DNA from: Conexibacter arvalis
GTDB lineage: Bacteria > Actinomycetota > Thermoleophilia > Solirubrobacterales > Solirubrobacteraceae
Direction: 5' to 3'
DNA: 64,000 nt
Assembly (NCBI RefSeq): GCF_014199525.1
Contig: NZ_JACHNU010000009.1
Location: 89,350-153,349, forward strand
Shown here: piece after piece, positions 34,726 to 43,182 of the stretch
How the letters are laid out: each line of letters begins with the position of its first letter
How positions within the stretch are numbered: position 1 is the stretch's first letter
Made by a program: the position numbers and the translations under genes
Notes under the pieces: model-generated
Databases searched by the model: none
Told to the model about the DNA's origin: nothing
What the model saw: the letters and a program-made list of their open reading frames with translations, nothing else

Positions 34726-35448
34726 ATGGCGACGACGGCCTCCCATCCGCTCCAGCGCGTCGACGGGGCGCCCGAGTGCGTGATGAGCGACGCGCTCGCC
34801 GCCCGGCTGCCCGATCGCTCGGCCGCCGCGCCGTGGCAGACGCGCGTGCAGGCGGTGCTGTGGATCCACCCCGCCGCGCCGGGCGCCGCCGAGCTGCTGC
34901 CGGAGCGGCTGCGCGGCGAGCGGATCGTCCCGCTGACCGTCGGCGCATTCATCCGCTACCTCGACACGCCGGTCGGCGCCTACGGCGAGGTGCTCGCCTC
35001 GCCGGTGCTGCTCGCGCGCACGCCGCTGCCGGCCTCGGTCGTCCCCTTCATCGCGGTCGACTCGCTCGCGTCGATCCACGGCGGCCGCGCCAACTGGGCG
35101 CTGCCGAAGACGCTCGCGGCGTTCGGGTGGAGCGCGCCGCCGGAGCGGTTCGGCCGCGACCCCTTCACGGTCCGCGGCGAGGGTGCCGACGGCGCCGCCC
35201 CCTGGTCGGTGTCGGCCTCCGTGACGCCGCGCCGCCGGCGGCTGCCGGCCCGCTTCCCGCTGCGCGACGTGCAGCTGACGCCGGACGGGCGCGAGCTCGA
35301 CATCCCGATCGCGGTCGCCGGCCGCGCGCAGCTGGCGGCCGTCACGGTCGAGAGCGACGGCCCGACGCTGCCGTCGTGGCTGGTCGCCGGACGCCATCGC
35401 GGCTTCGTGCTGCCGGAGGCGCGGATGACCTTCGGCGCGCCCCGCTGA
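34726..35448 (+). CDS. Acetoacetate decarboxylase-like protein
   Basis: This 240-residue protein resembles the acetoacetate decarboxylase family. It contains the conserved stretch GGRANWALPKTLAAF, where a Lys may form the Schiff base; PFIAVDS and the C-terminal VLPEARMTFGAP fit too. Family members decarboxylate beta-keto acids or act on other small molecules. It begins a pair with the MBL-fold gene 14 bases downstream. The palindrome just upstream suggests that expression is switched by a small ligand. The identification is less secure than for the enzymes around it. Confidence 0.7.
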   Translation: MATTASHPLQRVDGAPECVMSDALAARLPDRSAAAPWQTRVQAVLWIHPAAPGAAELLPERLRGERIVPLTVGAFIRYLDTPVGAYGEVLASPVLLARTPLPASVVPFIAVDSLASIHGGRANWALPKTLAAFGWSAPPERFGRDPFTVRGEGADGAAPWSVSASVTPRRRRLPARFPLRDVQLTPDGRELDIPIAVAGRAQLAAVTVESDGPTLPSWLVAGRHRGFVLPEARMTFGAPR

Positions 35449-35462
35449 GGGAGGGGCGGACG

Positions 35463-36380
35463 GTGGCCTCCTCACGTGCCGACGCCGACGCCGTCCGCGC
35501 GCTCGAGCACGTCCCGCTGGCGCTGCCGGAGGGGCTCGAGATCAGCTGGATCGGCGTCTCCGGTTACCGCATCTCCTACGCCGGCGTCGCGCTCTTCGTC
35601 GACCCCTACGTCTCGCGCGCACCGCTGCGCGACGTGCTGCTGCGGCGCCCGCTGCTGCCCGACCCGGTCATGGTCGACCGCTATCTCGACGCCGGCGGCG
35701 CCGAGGTCGCGGGCGTGCTCGTCGGCCACACCCACTTCGACCACGCGGTTGACGCGCCGGCGATCGCGCGCAGGCACCGCTGCGGCGCATACGGCTCGGC
35801 GTCGCTGAGACGGCTGATGGCGCTGCACGGCCTCGCCGAGCTCGCCGTCGAGGTCGAGCCGTACCGCCGCTACGAGCTGGGGCCGTTCGTCGTCTCCTTC
35901 ACCCCCAGCCGCCATTCGAGACTGATCCTCGGCCGCAAGGTGCCGATGGCCGGCGAGCTGTGCTGCGAGCAGCTCGACGGGCTGCGGATGGGCGCCTACC
36001 GCTGCGGCCAGGTGTGGGGCATCCGGATCGAGGTCGCCGGGATCGCCCTCTACCACCAGGGCAGCGCCGACCTGATCGACGACGCGCTCAGAGCCGAGCC
36101 GGTCGACCTCTTCCTCGCCGGCGTCGCCGGCCGCGGCGTCACGCCGCGCTACTGGGAGCGGGTGCTGCGGCGGCTCGATCCGCGCGTCGTCGTGGCGACC
36201 CACTACGACGACTTCTTCAAGCCGCTCGGCGGTCCCGAGGGCTTCACGGCGCGCGTCAAGCTCGACGAGCTGCCCGACGAGATCGCGGCCGTCAGCCGCG
36301 ACGCGACGGTCGCCGCGCTGCGACGGGTCGACCGGCTGCCGGCGCCGTCGGCTTCCGCGCCTCGACAGCCGCCGGCCTGA
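35463..36380 (+). CDS. MBL-fold metal-dependent hydrolase
   Basis: This 305-residue protein belongs to the UlaG-like branch of metallo-beta-lactamases. ISWIGVSGYRISYAGVALFVDPYV opens the fold, VGHTHFDHAVDAP gives the metal-binding His and Asp residues, and a further His stands in ATHYDDFF near the end. GTG 35463 follows a GAGGGAGGGG ribosome site. It is coupled to the decarboxylase-like gene. Its end overlaps the convergent MFS gene by 89 bases. The substrate is unknown. Confidence 0.85.
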   Translation: MASSRADADAVRALEHVPLALPEGLEISWIGVSGYRISYAGVALFVDPYVSRAPLRDVLLRRPLLPDPVMVDRYLDAGGAEVAGVLVGHTHFDHAVDAPAIARRHRCGAYGSASLRRLMALHGLAELAVEVEPYRRYELGPFVVSFTPSRHSRLILGRKVPMAGELCCEQLDGLRMGAYRCGQVWGIRIEVAGIALYHQGSADLIDDALRAEPVDLFLAGVAGRGVTPRYWERVLRRLDPRVVVATHYDDFFKPLGGPEGFTARVKLDELPDEIAAVSRDATVAALRRVDRLPAPSASAPRQPPA

Positions 36381-37554
36381 CCGCCGCCGGCGCCCGCCGC
36401 TCCCATGCCCACAGCGCGAGCGCGATCAGCGCGGTCGCGACCCCGACCGCGCTGATCGCGTCCCAGCCGCCGACGCCCCACAGCGCCGACGCGAGCGCCG
36501 AGCCGATCGCCGCGGCGCAGAAGTTGCCGGTCATGTAGGCGGTCGTCAGCCGGCTGCGCGCCTCCGGCCGCAGCGCGTAGATCGTCGACTGGTTGGTGAT
36601 GTGCTGGCCCTGCACGCCCGCGTCGAGGACGACCAGCCCGGCGATCAGCGCGGCGAGCGAGCCGGCGCCGAGGTCGCAGAGGATCCAGCCGACCAGCACG
36701 AGCGCCCAGAACGACGCGGTCGCGGCGCGGCCGAGGCCGCGATCCCACAGCCGGCCGGCGCCCTGCGCCGCGAGCGCGCCGACCAGTCCGGCGAGGCCGA
36801 AGAGGCCGATCGTCCCCTCCGAGTAGTCGTACGGCCGATCGCTGAGCAGGAAGGTCAGCGCCGTCCAGACGAGCGTGAACGACGTCATCCCCAGCATCCC
36901 GTACGCCATCCGCCGGCGCAGGACCGGCTCCTCGCGCACGAGCGTCCCGATCGAGCGCAGCAGCGCGCGGTACGGCGTCGTCGTGCGCGCGGCGATCACC
37001 GGCAGCGCCCGCCGCAGCGCGAGCGCGAGCGCGACCATCACCGCCGCGGCGAGCGCGTAGACGGCCCGCCAGCCGGCCAGCTCGGCGACGAAGCCGCTGA
37101 GCGTGCGGGCGGCGAGGATGCCGATCAGCAGCCCGCTCATGATCGTCCCGACGACGGTGCCGCGCTCGTCGTCGGCGGCGAGGTCGCCCGCGAACGGGAC
37201 CAGCACCTGCGCGACGACCGAGGTCACGCCGACGACCGCGATCCCGAGCGCGAGCACGCCGAAGGCCGGGGCCGCCGCGCACAGCGCCAGCGCGGCGGCG
37301 CAGACGAGCAGCATCCGCACGACCAGCGATCGCCGCTCGACCAGGTCGCCGAGCGGGACGAGCAGCAGCAGGCCGGCGGCGTAGCCGATCTGCGACGCGG
37401 TCACGACCAGCCCGGCGAGGCCGGTGCTGGTGCCGAGCGCGTCGGCGATCGTGTCGAGCAGCGGCTGGGCGAAGTAGAGGTTCGCGACCGCAGCGCCGCT
37501 GGCGAGCGCGAGCAGCAGCACGAGGCGGCGGTCGAGACGGCGGGGCGGCGGCAC
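36292..37554 (-). CDS. Major facilitator superfamily transporter
   Basis: This 420-residue protein has about twelve hydrophobic helices and the MFS loop motif GDLVERR after helix 2. It starts LVLLLALASGAAVANLYFAQPLLDTI, characteristic of a bacterial DHA-like drug or metabolite exporter branch. An Ala/Pro-rich tail of about 30 residues follows the last helix and overlaps the end of the facing MBL gene. GTG 37554 is the chosen start; the frame is open for about 30 basic residues upstream. Nothing nearby names the substrate. Confidence 0.87.
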   Translation of the reverse strand: MPPPRRLDRRLVLLLALASGAAVANLYFAQPLLDTIADALGTSTGLAGLVVTASQIGYAAGLLLLVPLGDLVERRSLVVRMLLVCAAALALCAAAPAFGVLALGIAVVGVTSVVAQVLVPFAGDLAADDERGTVVGTIMSGLLIGILAARTLSGFVAELAGWRAVYALAAAVMVALALALRRALPVIAARTTTPYRALLRSIGTLVREEPVLRRRMAYGMLGMTSFTLVWTALTFLLSDRPYDYSEGTIGLFGLAGLVGALAAQGAGRLWDRGLGRAATASFWALVLVGWILCDLGAGSLAALIAGLVVLDAGVQGQHITNQSTIYALRPEARSRLTTAYMTGNFCAAAIGSALASALWGVGGWDAISAVGVATALIALALWAWERRAPAAVRPAAVEARKPTAPAAGRPVAARRPSRRG

Positions 37555-37752
37555 CGGACCAACGTAGCGAGCGGCGCTCCGGCGGGCCGCGCGCGGGCGC
37601 GCCGTGCCGCGGCCGCCTTTCTCGCCCCGCGGCTGACGCACCGGTCGGCAGAATCGTGGCGAGGTTTAGCGTTTCTCCACGTCACCTAACCTGTGCGATT
37701 AAGAGATAATGCGCGATTAAGTGAGAGTCGGCGCACGAACGCTCCACTTCTC

Positions 37753-37782
37753 TTGAGTGAACTGCGATTCTCTGCGCATAGT
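37753..37782 (+). promoter_or_regulatory. Candidate promoter of the secreted repeat protein
   Basis: TTGAGT (37753-37758) and CATAGT (37777-37782) are separated by 18 bases in the only notably AT-richer stretch of this region. The direct repeat GCGATTAAG occurs twice just upstream (about 37693-37720). A GGAGGAAGAG ribosome site lies at 37831-37840. Confidence 0.4.
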
Positions 37783-37843
37783 TGTGGCGGGCGGCAGGAG
37801 GCCGCTCATGCAGGGGTACGGAACGATCACGGAGGAAGAGCCC

Positions 37844-40189
37844 ATGTCAGGCAGGCATGCGGTGCACGCGACGCTGGCCGCGCTCGCGCTCGTCGCCGCG
37901 CACGCCGGGACGGCGAGCGCCGCGCAGGTGACCTTGGAACCCTCGCCGGCGGAGGCGCGCACGTTCGCGACCGGCGCCGGCGGCTGGAGCAGCGGCGTCG
38001 ACTACGGCGGGCTGCTCTGCGTGCCGGGCGTGACCTGCCCGGCCGCGACGCCGACCCACGAGACGACGGGCGGAACGGCCGGCGGGGGCGACGGCCACCT
38101 GCGCAACGCCTTCGGGACGCTGCTCGGCGTGCTCTCCACGACGACGATCGGCTGGACCTCGCCGAGCTTCGTCGCGCCGGCGAACGTCGACGAGGCGACG
38201 CTCTCGGTCGCCGTGCGTCCGCAGATCGCCAGCCTGCTGACGATCGGCAGCCTGCGGCTCGGCATGCGCGTGATCGACGTCGCCGACGGTTCGAGATCGA
38301 CCGTCGTGGCGGAGCTGCCGCTGACCGCGGCCTCGGCCGAGTTCGCGCCGGTCAGCGCGCCGGTCCCGACGAGCGCGCTCGTCGCCGGCCGCAGCTATCG
38401 CGTCGCGCTCGACGTCGCGCTCACGACGACCGTCTCGGCGGTCGCGGGCGGCAGCGTCGACCTCGACGACGTCGAGCTGAGGCTGACCGACCTCGAGCCG
38501 CCGGCCGGCCTGACCGGCAGCTTCCAGACGAGCGGCCCGCCGCGGGTCGAAGGCGCCGTCGACCCGCTCGGGCAGGAGACGACGGTCACGGTCGAATACG
38601 GCCCGACCGCCGCGTACGGCAGCACGACCGCGCCGGTCGTCGTCGACGGCAGCGGCGCGCAGCCGTTCGCGATCCCGCTCGCCGACCTGACGCCCGGCGC
38701 GACCTACCACTACCGCGTGGTGGCGCGCAACGCCGACGGCACGACCGCGACCGCCGATCAGGTCTTCGTCGCACCAACCCCGCCGACGGCCGCCCCGCCG
38801 GTCGTCGAGGGGGCGGGCAACCGCCGCGAGCGGACCGTCGTCTTCGACCGCGGCGCCGACGTCGTCGCCGCGACCGTCGAGGTCGTCGACGGCTCGGGGC
38901 ATGTCGTCGCCGCCTTCCCCGACGACGACGGCGACGGTGTCGTCGCCGTCACGCTGCCCGACGGCGACGGCGTCTACGAGGTCCGCGTCGTGCGCGAGAA
39001 CGCGGCTGAGCAGCGCACGACGAGCGACCCCGTCACGGTGGCGCTCGACCGCGCTGCGCCGGTCGCCGGCCCCGCGCCGACGGTCAGCGGGCCGCCCGAC
39101 GCGCTGGTCGTCTCCTTCACCCGCGCCCCCGACGCGGAGCGCGCGGTCGTCGAGCTGCTCGACGCCGACGGCGCGGTGATCGCGACCGTCGCGGTCGCGG
39201 ACGGCGCGGCGGAGGCGACCGTCGCCCTTCCCGCCAGACCCGGCACGTACGGCATCCGTGTCGTGCAGACCGATGCCGCCGGCAACAGCGCCGCGACCCC
39301 CGTCACCCCCGTCGAGCGCTCCGCCGGCGGCGGCGACGGCTCTAGCGGCGATGGGAGCGGCGGCGACGGGAGCGGCGGCGGCGCCGGTGGCGACGGCTCT
39401 GGCGGTGACGGGAGCGGCGGGACCGGTGGCGACGGCTCCGGCGGGACCGGTGGCGGCGGGAGCGGCGGCCCGGACGGGGACGGCTCCGGGGGCGGCAGGA
39501 CCGGCGGTGCGCGCGGCGGCGTGGGCGGCGACGGCTCCGGCGCAGGCGGAACCGGCGGCGGCACGGGCGGCGACGGCTCGGGCGCCGGCGCGATCCCGCT
39601 CAGCGATCCGGGCCGCTTCGGGCTGCTGCTGCGGCAGTGCTTCGGCGGCGACCTCGTGCTGACCGACGTGACCGCCCGCGGCGCGCGGATCGCGGTGAGA
39701 GGCCTCTCCCGCCACGCGCCCGGGAGCACGGTGACGATCGTCGACCGCGGCGGCAGACGGGTCGGCCGCGCGCGGATCGGCACCAACGGCGCCTTCGCGA
39801 CCGTCGTGCGGGCGCCGGCCTCGAAGCGGGCTCGGCTCGGCGCCGGCTACCGCGCGGTCGTCGCCGGCATGCGCTCGCCGCTCGTGCGGCTGCGGCGCGC
39901 GAACGTGCTGACCGCCGTCACGGTGCGCGGCGCGACGATCGCGATCCGCGGTCGCGTCGACCGCGCGCGGCTCGGCACGCTGAAGCGACTCCGCGTATTC
40001 GGCGGCGCCGGGGCGACCGCCTGCGCGCGGACCGGCCGGCTGGCGATCGTCGGCAAGGTCGCGATCGACCGCCGCACCGGCGCCTACCGCCTGCGCGTGC
40101 GCGCGCCGAAGGGCGCCGGCCGCGTGGTCGTGCGGACGCAGGCGTTCGGCACGAAGCTGACCAGCCGCAGCTCCTTCGCGGTGAAGTAG
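37844..40189 (+). CDS. Large secreted protein with fibronectin-like region and Gly-rich linker
   Basis: This 781-residue protein begins with a signal peptide (MSGRHAVHATL... cleavage near ASAAQ, residue 27). An N-terminal domain of about 200 residues has two cysteines. It is followed by beta-sandwich repeats: one fibronectin type III-like (YGPTAAYGSTT ... LTPGATYHYRVVARNADGT) and two Ig-like segments ending ENAAEQRTTSDPVTV and TDAAGNSAATPVTPV. Residues about 497-582 are a Gly/Ser/Asp linker. The C-terminal 200 residues are basic and Ala/Val/Arg-rich beta repeats. It is probably attached to or released from the cell surface. GGAGGAAGAG supports this start. Confidence 0.82.
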   Translation: MSGRHAVHATLAALALVAAHAGTASAAQVTLEPSPAEARTFATGAGGWSSGVDYGGLLCVPGVTCPAATPTHETTGGTAGGGDGHLRNAFGTLLGVLSTTTIGWTSPSFVAPANVDEATLSVAVRPQIASLLTIGSLRLGMRVIDVADGSRSTVVAELPLTAASAEFAPVSAPVPTSALVAGRSYRVALDVALTTTVSAVAGGSVDLDDVELRLTDLEPPAGLTGSFQTSGPPRVEGAVDPLGQETTVTVEYGPTAAYGSTTAPVVVDGSGAQPFAIPLADLTPGATYHYRVVARNADGTTATADQVFVAPTPPTAAPPVVEGAGNRRERTVVFDRGADVVAATVEVVDGSGHVVAAFPDDDGDGVVAVTLPDGDGVYEVRVVRENAAEQRTTSDPVTVALDRAAPVAGPAPTVSGPPDALVVSFTRAPDAERAVVELLDADGAVIATVAVADGAAEATVALPARPGTYGIRVVQTDAAGNSAATPVTPVERSAGGGDGSSGDGSGGDGSGGGAGGDGSGGDGSGGTGGDGSGGTGGGGSGGPDGDGSGGGRTGGARGGVGGDGSGAGGTGGGTGGDGSGAGAIPLSDPGRFGLLLRQCFGGDLVLTDVTARGARIAVRGLSRHAPGSTVTIVDRGGRRVGRARIGTNGAFATVVRAPASKRARLGAGYRAVVAGMRSPLVRLRRANVLTAVTVRGATIAIRGRVDRARLGTLKRLRVFGGAGATACARTGRLAIVGKVAIDRRTGAYRLRVRAPKGAGRVVVRTQAFGTKLTSRSSFAVK
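39335..39590 (+). repeat. Gly/Ser/Asp-coding low-complexity repeat
   Basis: Irregular repeats of GGCGACGGCTCCGG and GGGAGCGGCGG encode runs of GGDGSGG units. They form the flexible linker between the Ig-like part and the C-terminal part of the secreted protein. Confidence 0.8.
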
Positions 40190-40338
40190 CCGGTCGCGCG
40201 CCCGGCGCCCCACCACGCCGGCCGCTCCGCCTCCCGCCCGGGAAGCGCGGAGCTGCCGGCCGGCGGGGCCTGCCGGTGCCGGCGGGCCGCTGCCGAGGCG
40301 GCCGGGCCGGAGCCGCCGCCGGCGGCACGGCCGGGCCG

Positions 40339-40373
40339 GAGCCCGCGGCCGGCTGGCGGTCGGCCGCGGGCTC
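40339..40373. terminator. Hairpin covering the cupin stop codon
   Basis: GAGCCCGCGGCCG and CGGCCGCGGGCTC form a perfect 13-base-pair stem with a 9-base loop. The right arm includes part of the cupin stop codon, and the hairpin lies between convergent genes. Probably terminates both. Confidence 0.6.
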
Positions 40374-40797
40374 AGCCGCCCAGCTCGGGCGGCAGCGCTC
40401 TCGGGCCGTCGGGATAGAGGTCGGCGAGCCGCTCGGGCGTCATCTCCTTCGTGTTCGCCGCCTCGGCCGGCGCGCCGGCGACCAGCCACAGCGCGTCGGC
40501 GTCGGTGTCGTTGAAGATCTGGCGCAGCGTGCGCGGCTCGACCAGCAGCGCCGACAGCGGCTCGAGCGTCAGCAGGTCGTCGCCGACGCGGATCCGGCCG
40601 GTCCCCTCCAGCACGACGTACAGCTCGTGCTGCTGGTCGTGGCGGTGGCGGGTCGACGCCTGGCCGGGCCGCAGCCGCCACAGGCGGGCGCCGAGCGTCG
40701 TCGCCCCGAGCTGGCCGGCGAGGTCGGTGTTGTCGACGCCCATCTGGTTCGACGGCCGCCAGAACGCGTCGGCCGCGGGCAGGACTCTGTAGCTCAT
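40372..40797 (-). CDS. Cupin-domain protein
   Basis: This 141-residue protein is one cupin barrel. Motif 1 is TRHRHDQQHELYVVLEGTG, with the metal-binding His and Glu residues, and motif 2 lies around VEPRTLRQIFNDTD, where the final His is missing. Single-domain cupins include isomerases, dioxygenases and sugar-binding proteins. It is divergent from the DtxR-like gene with a 167-base gap. I cannot assign a substrate. The frame is open further upstream, but ATG 40797 precedes the conserved part. Confidence 0.85.
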   Translation of the reverse strand: MSYRVLPAADAFWRPSNQMGVDNTDLAGQLGATTLGARLWRLRPGQASTRHRHDQQHELYVVLEGTGRIRVGDDLLTLEPLSALLVEPRTLRQIFNDTDADALWLVAGAPAEAANTKEMTPERLADLYPDGPRALPPELGG

Positions 40798-40950
40798 GGC
40801 CGCGCAGGGTAGTGGTCGCCGCCATCGGCGTGGCGCGCCCGCGCTCGGCGGGCGGCCCCCGCGCATCCGCCCGTTCGCGTACGCTCCGAGCCCCGGCGCA
40901 TCGGCGCCGCGAGCTGTGTTGAATGCCTGGCTATCTTTAGCTTTTTGCGT

Positions 40951-40956
40951 TATCAT
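40951..40956 (+). promoter_or_regulatory. Candidate -10 element before the DtxR-like gene
   Basis: TATCAT lies 8 bases before the ATG at 40965, in a stretch that is clearly AT-richer than its surroundings (40918-40960). The resulting transcript would be nearly leaderless. No convincing inverted repeat of the iron- or manganese-box type was seen. Confidence 0.35.
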
Positions 40957-40964
40957 CCTCGCTG

Positions 40965-41429
40965 ATGTCGGAGCAGCCCTCCCCCAGTCGCGCTGAGGCG
41001 CGGTACCTCGAGACGATCGCCCAGCTCGGCGGAGACCGCCATTCGGTCGCGGCCGCCGCGGTCGCGCGTGCGCTCGAGCTGTCGGCTCCGACCGTCCACG
41101 AGATGCTCCGCCGGCTCGCCCGCGACGGCTACATCGAGAGAGCGGAGCAGCGCGGCTGGAAGCTGACCGCCCAGGGCCGCCACGAGGCCGCCGCGATGCG
41201 CCGCCGCCGCAGCGTCGTCGAGCGCTTCCTGAGGACGCAGACGACGATCCCCGCCGAGGAGATCGCCGAGGAGGCCGACCATCTGCTGGCCGCGATCTCC
41301 CCGAAGCTCGAGCAGCACCTGCGGCTCGCCGGCTGGACCGGCGACTTCGCCTGCGACACCAGCCCGGTCGGCGACCGCATCAGGTCGACGCCGGCGCGCC
41401 CCGGCGCCGCCCGCCGCGGCGCCGCCTGA
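40965..41429 (+). CDS. DtxR/MntR-like regulator with altered metal site
   Basis: This 154-residue protein has the winged helix-turn-helix of metal-dependent repressors (ARYLETIAQL, then LELSAPTVHEMLRRLARDGYIE) and the start of the dimerisation domain (VVERFLRTQ, EEADHLLAAISPKLEQHL). In DtxR this last helix carries Cys102, Glu105 and His106; here the aligned residues appear to be Asp, Leu and Ala. The FeoA/SH3 domain is absent and the CPHG motif is replaced by CDTSPVGDR. It is therefore probably a DtxR-fold regulator that no longer senses iron in the usual way. Confidence 0.8.
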   Translation: MSEQPSPSRAEARYLETIAQLGGDRHSVAAAAVARALELSAPTVHEMLRRLARDGYIERAEQRGWKLTAQGRHEAAAMRRRRSVVERFLRTQTTIPAEEIAEEADHLLAAISPKLEQHLRLAGWTGDFACDTSPVGDRIRSTPARPGAARRGAA

Positions 41430-41508
41430 TCGGCGCGGCGGAACCGCCGCGGCAGCCAGCCGGGCGGCAGGAGGCATCGCGCCGGCCGGCCGGCTACCCT
41501 TCCGCGCC

Positions 41509-42033
41509 GTGCCCCAGCCCCGTCGCCGCGTCAGACGCGCCAAGCCAGTTGAGAGACCGCTCGAGCAGCTGCCCGGTGAGGCGCTGGTCTGGACCGACGG
41601 AGCCTGCAAGGGCAACCCCGGTCCCGGCGGCTGGGCGGCGATCGTCGTGCCGGCCGACGGCGGCGCGCCGCTGGAGATCTCCGGCGGCGAGCCGGCGACG
41701 ACCAACAACCGCATGGAGTACACGGCCGCGCTGGAGGGCCTGCGCGCCCTCCCGGCCGGCAGCCGCGCCTGCATCGTCACCGACTCGCAGCTGATGCTCA
41801 ATTCGATGACGAGATGGATCGCCGGGTGGAAGCGCAAGGGCTGGAAGACGGCGAGCGGCGACCCGGTCAAGAACCAGGACCTCGTGATGGCGCTGGAGGC
41901 CGAGATCGGCCGCCACGAGGCCGTCCGCTGGCACTGGGTCCGCGGGCACGAGACCGGCGACGCCCACGCCCACAAGGCGCTCAACGACCGCGCCGACAGG
42001 CTCGCCGTCGCCGCGGCCGCCGCGGCCGCCTGA
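41509..42033 (+). CDS. rnhA: Ribonuclease HI
   Basis: This 174-residue enzyme degrades RNA in RNA-DNA hybrids. The catalytic residues are all visible: Asp in LVWTDGACKGNPGPGGWA, Glu in NNRMEYTAALEGL, Asp in IVTDSQLM, His in VRGHETGDAHAH and Asp in LNDRADRLA. About 25 basic residues precede the domain and an Ala tail ends it. GTG 41509 is the start. It stands between the DtxR-like gene and the methyltransferase gene on the same strand. Confidence 0.95.
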   Translation: MPQPRRRVRRAKPVERPLEQLPGEALVWTDGACKGNPGPGGWAAIVVPADGGAPLEISGGEPATTNNRMEYTAALEGLRALPAGSRACIVTDSQLMLNSMTRWIAGWKRKGWKTASGDPVKNQDLVMALEAEIGRHEAVRWHWVRGHETGDAHAHKALNDRADRLAVAAAAAAA

Positions 42034-42075
42034 GCGACCTCCCGCCCGCGCCGGCGACCCGCCATCCTGTCAGCG

Positions 42076-43182
42076 ATGGCTTCCCGCTCGCGCTCCCGTT
42101 CCCGCACCGGTCGCGGCGGCCGCCGCGACGACGCGGTCCGCTGGGCGGCGGCGCGCGTCGAGCTGACGACGCCGTTCGCGCACGCGGAGGTCGTGCCCGA
42201 GGAGGGGCGGCCGTGGCGGCGGCTGCTGCGGCTCGACAGCGAGGACTGCTCGCACGTCGACCTGCGCGACCCGGCGCGGATCGACTTCGCCTACGTCCGC
42301 CGGATCGCCGACCTCGCCGACGCGCTCGCGCCGCCGCGCGCCCCGCTGCGCGTCCTCCATCTCGGCGGCGGCGGCTTCACGCTGCCGCGCTACCTGGAGG
42401 CGACCCGCCCCGGGTCGCGCAGCGAGGTCGCCGAGATCGACCGCGGCCTCGTCGAGCTGGCGCGCGAGCAGCTCGGCCTCAGAACCGGCCCGCGGCTGCG
42501 CGTCCGCGTCGCCGACGCCCGCGAGGTGCTGCGGCGGCGGACGCCGGGCAGCGCCGACCTCGTCGTGCTCGACGCCTTCCACGGCACGTCGGTCCCCGAG
42601 CATCTGACGACCGCGGAGTGCGTCGCGGAGGCCGCCCGCGCGCTGGCCCCGGGCGGTGCCTTCGCCGCCAACGTGATCGACGTCCCGCCGCTGCCCGCCG
42701 CACGAGCGCTCACCGCCGCCGCGCGCGCCGTCTTCGGCGACGTCGCGATCGTCGCGACGCGCAAGGTCGTGCGCGGCCGCCAGGGCGGCAACGTCGTCGT
42801 GCTCGGCGCGCCGGGGCGGCTGCCGCTGCGCGAGCTGTCGCGCCGCGCGCTCGCCGGACCGGTCCCCGAGCTGGTCGTCGGCGGCGACGAGCTGACCGCA
42901 TGGCTCGGAGGCGCGAAGCCCCTGCACGACCCGCCGGCGGACGCGATGGCTCCCGGCGGTCCCGCATCCGACCGTGTCGGCGACGACGCGACCGCCGCTC
43001 CCGCCGGTCCCGCGTCCGACCGTGTCGGCACCGCCCCGACCGTCGCTCCCGGCGGTCCCACATCCGACCGCGTCGGCGACGACGCGACCGCCGCATCCGG
43101 CGACCGGCCGCCCGACGATCCCGCGCCTGCGAAGCTGGGCCGATGCGGCGGATCACCTGGCTCGGGCACGCGACCGTCCTGA
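42076..43182 (+). CDS. Spermidine synthase-like SAM-dependent methyltransferase
   Basis: This 368-residue protein has a Rossmann fold of the spermidine synthase type: motif I VLHLGGGGFTLPRYLEATRP (about residues 92-111), an acidic residue in VAEIDRGLVELAREQLG, and DLVVLDAFHG. True spermidine synthases bind putrescine; that site is not clear here, so a generic aminopropyl- or methyltransferase-like protein is the safer call. The last 100 residues contain three 16-residue repeats (GGPASDRVGDDATA type) and no fold. It overlaps the next gene by 40 bases. Confidence 0.8.
   Translation: MASRSRSRSRTGRGGRRDDAVRWAAARVELTTPFAHAEVVPEEGRPWRRLLRLDSEDCSHVDLRDPARIDFAYVRRIADLADALAPPRAPLRVLHLGGGGFTLPRYLEATRPGSRSEVAEIDRGLVELAREQLGLRTGPRLRVRVADAREVLRRRTPGSADLVVLDAFHGTSVPEHLTTAECVAEAARALAPGGAFAANVIDVPPLPAARALTAAARAVFGDVAIVATRKVVRGRQGGNVVVLGAPGRLPLRELSRRALAGPVPELVVGGDELTAWLGGAKPLHDPPADAMAPGGPASDRVGDDATAAPAGPASDRVGTAPTVAPGGPTSDRVGDDATAASGDRPPDDPAPAKLGRCGGSPGSGTRPS
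42952..43095 (+). repeat. Three 48-base tandem coding repeats
   Basis: Three head-to-tail 48-base units (42952-42999, 43000-43047, 43048-43095) encode PGGPASDRVGDDATAA-type peptides at the C-terminus of the methyltransferase. Units one and three are nearly identical. Confidence 0.85.

Noticed and set aside
37640-37843. c-di-AMP or c-di-GMP riboswitch before the secreted protein gene
   Set aside because: I could not find the conserved core sequences of either class.
40910-40964. Iron- or manganese-box operator before the DtxR-like gene
   Set aside because: The AT-rich stretch has no convincing inverted repeat of those types.
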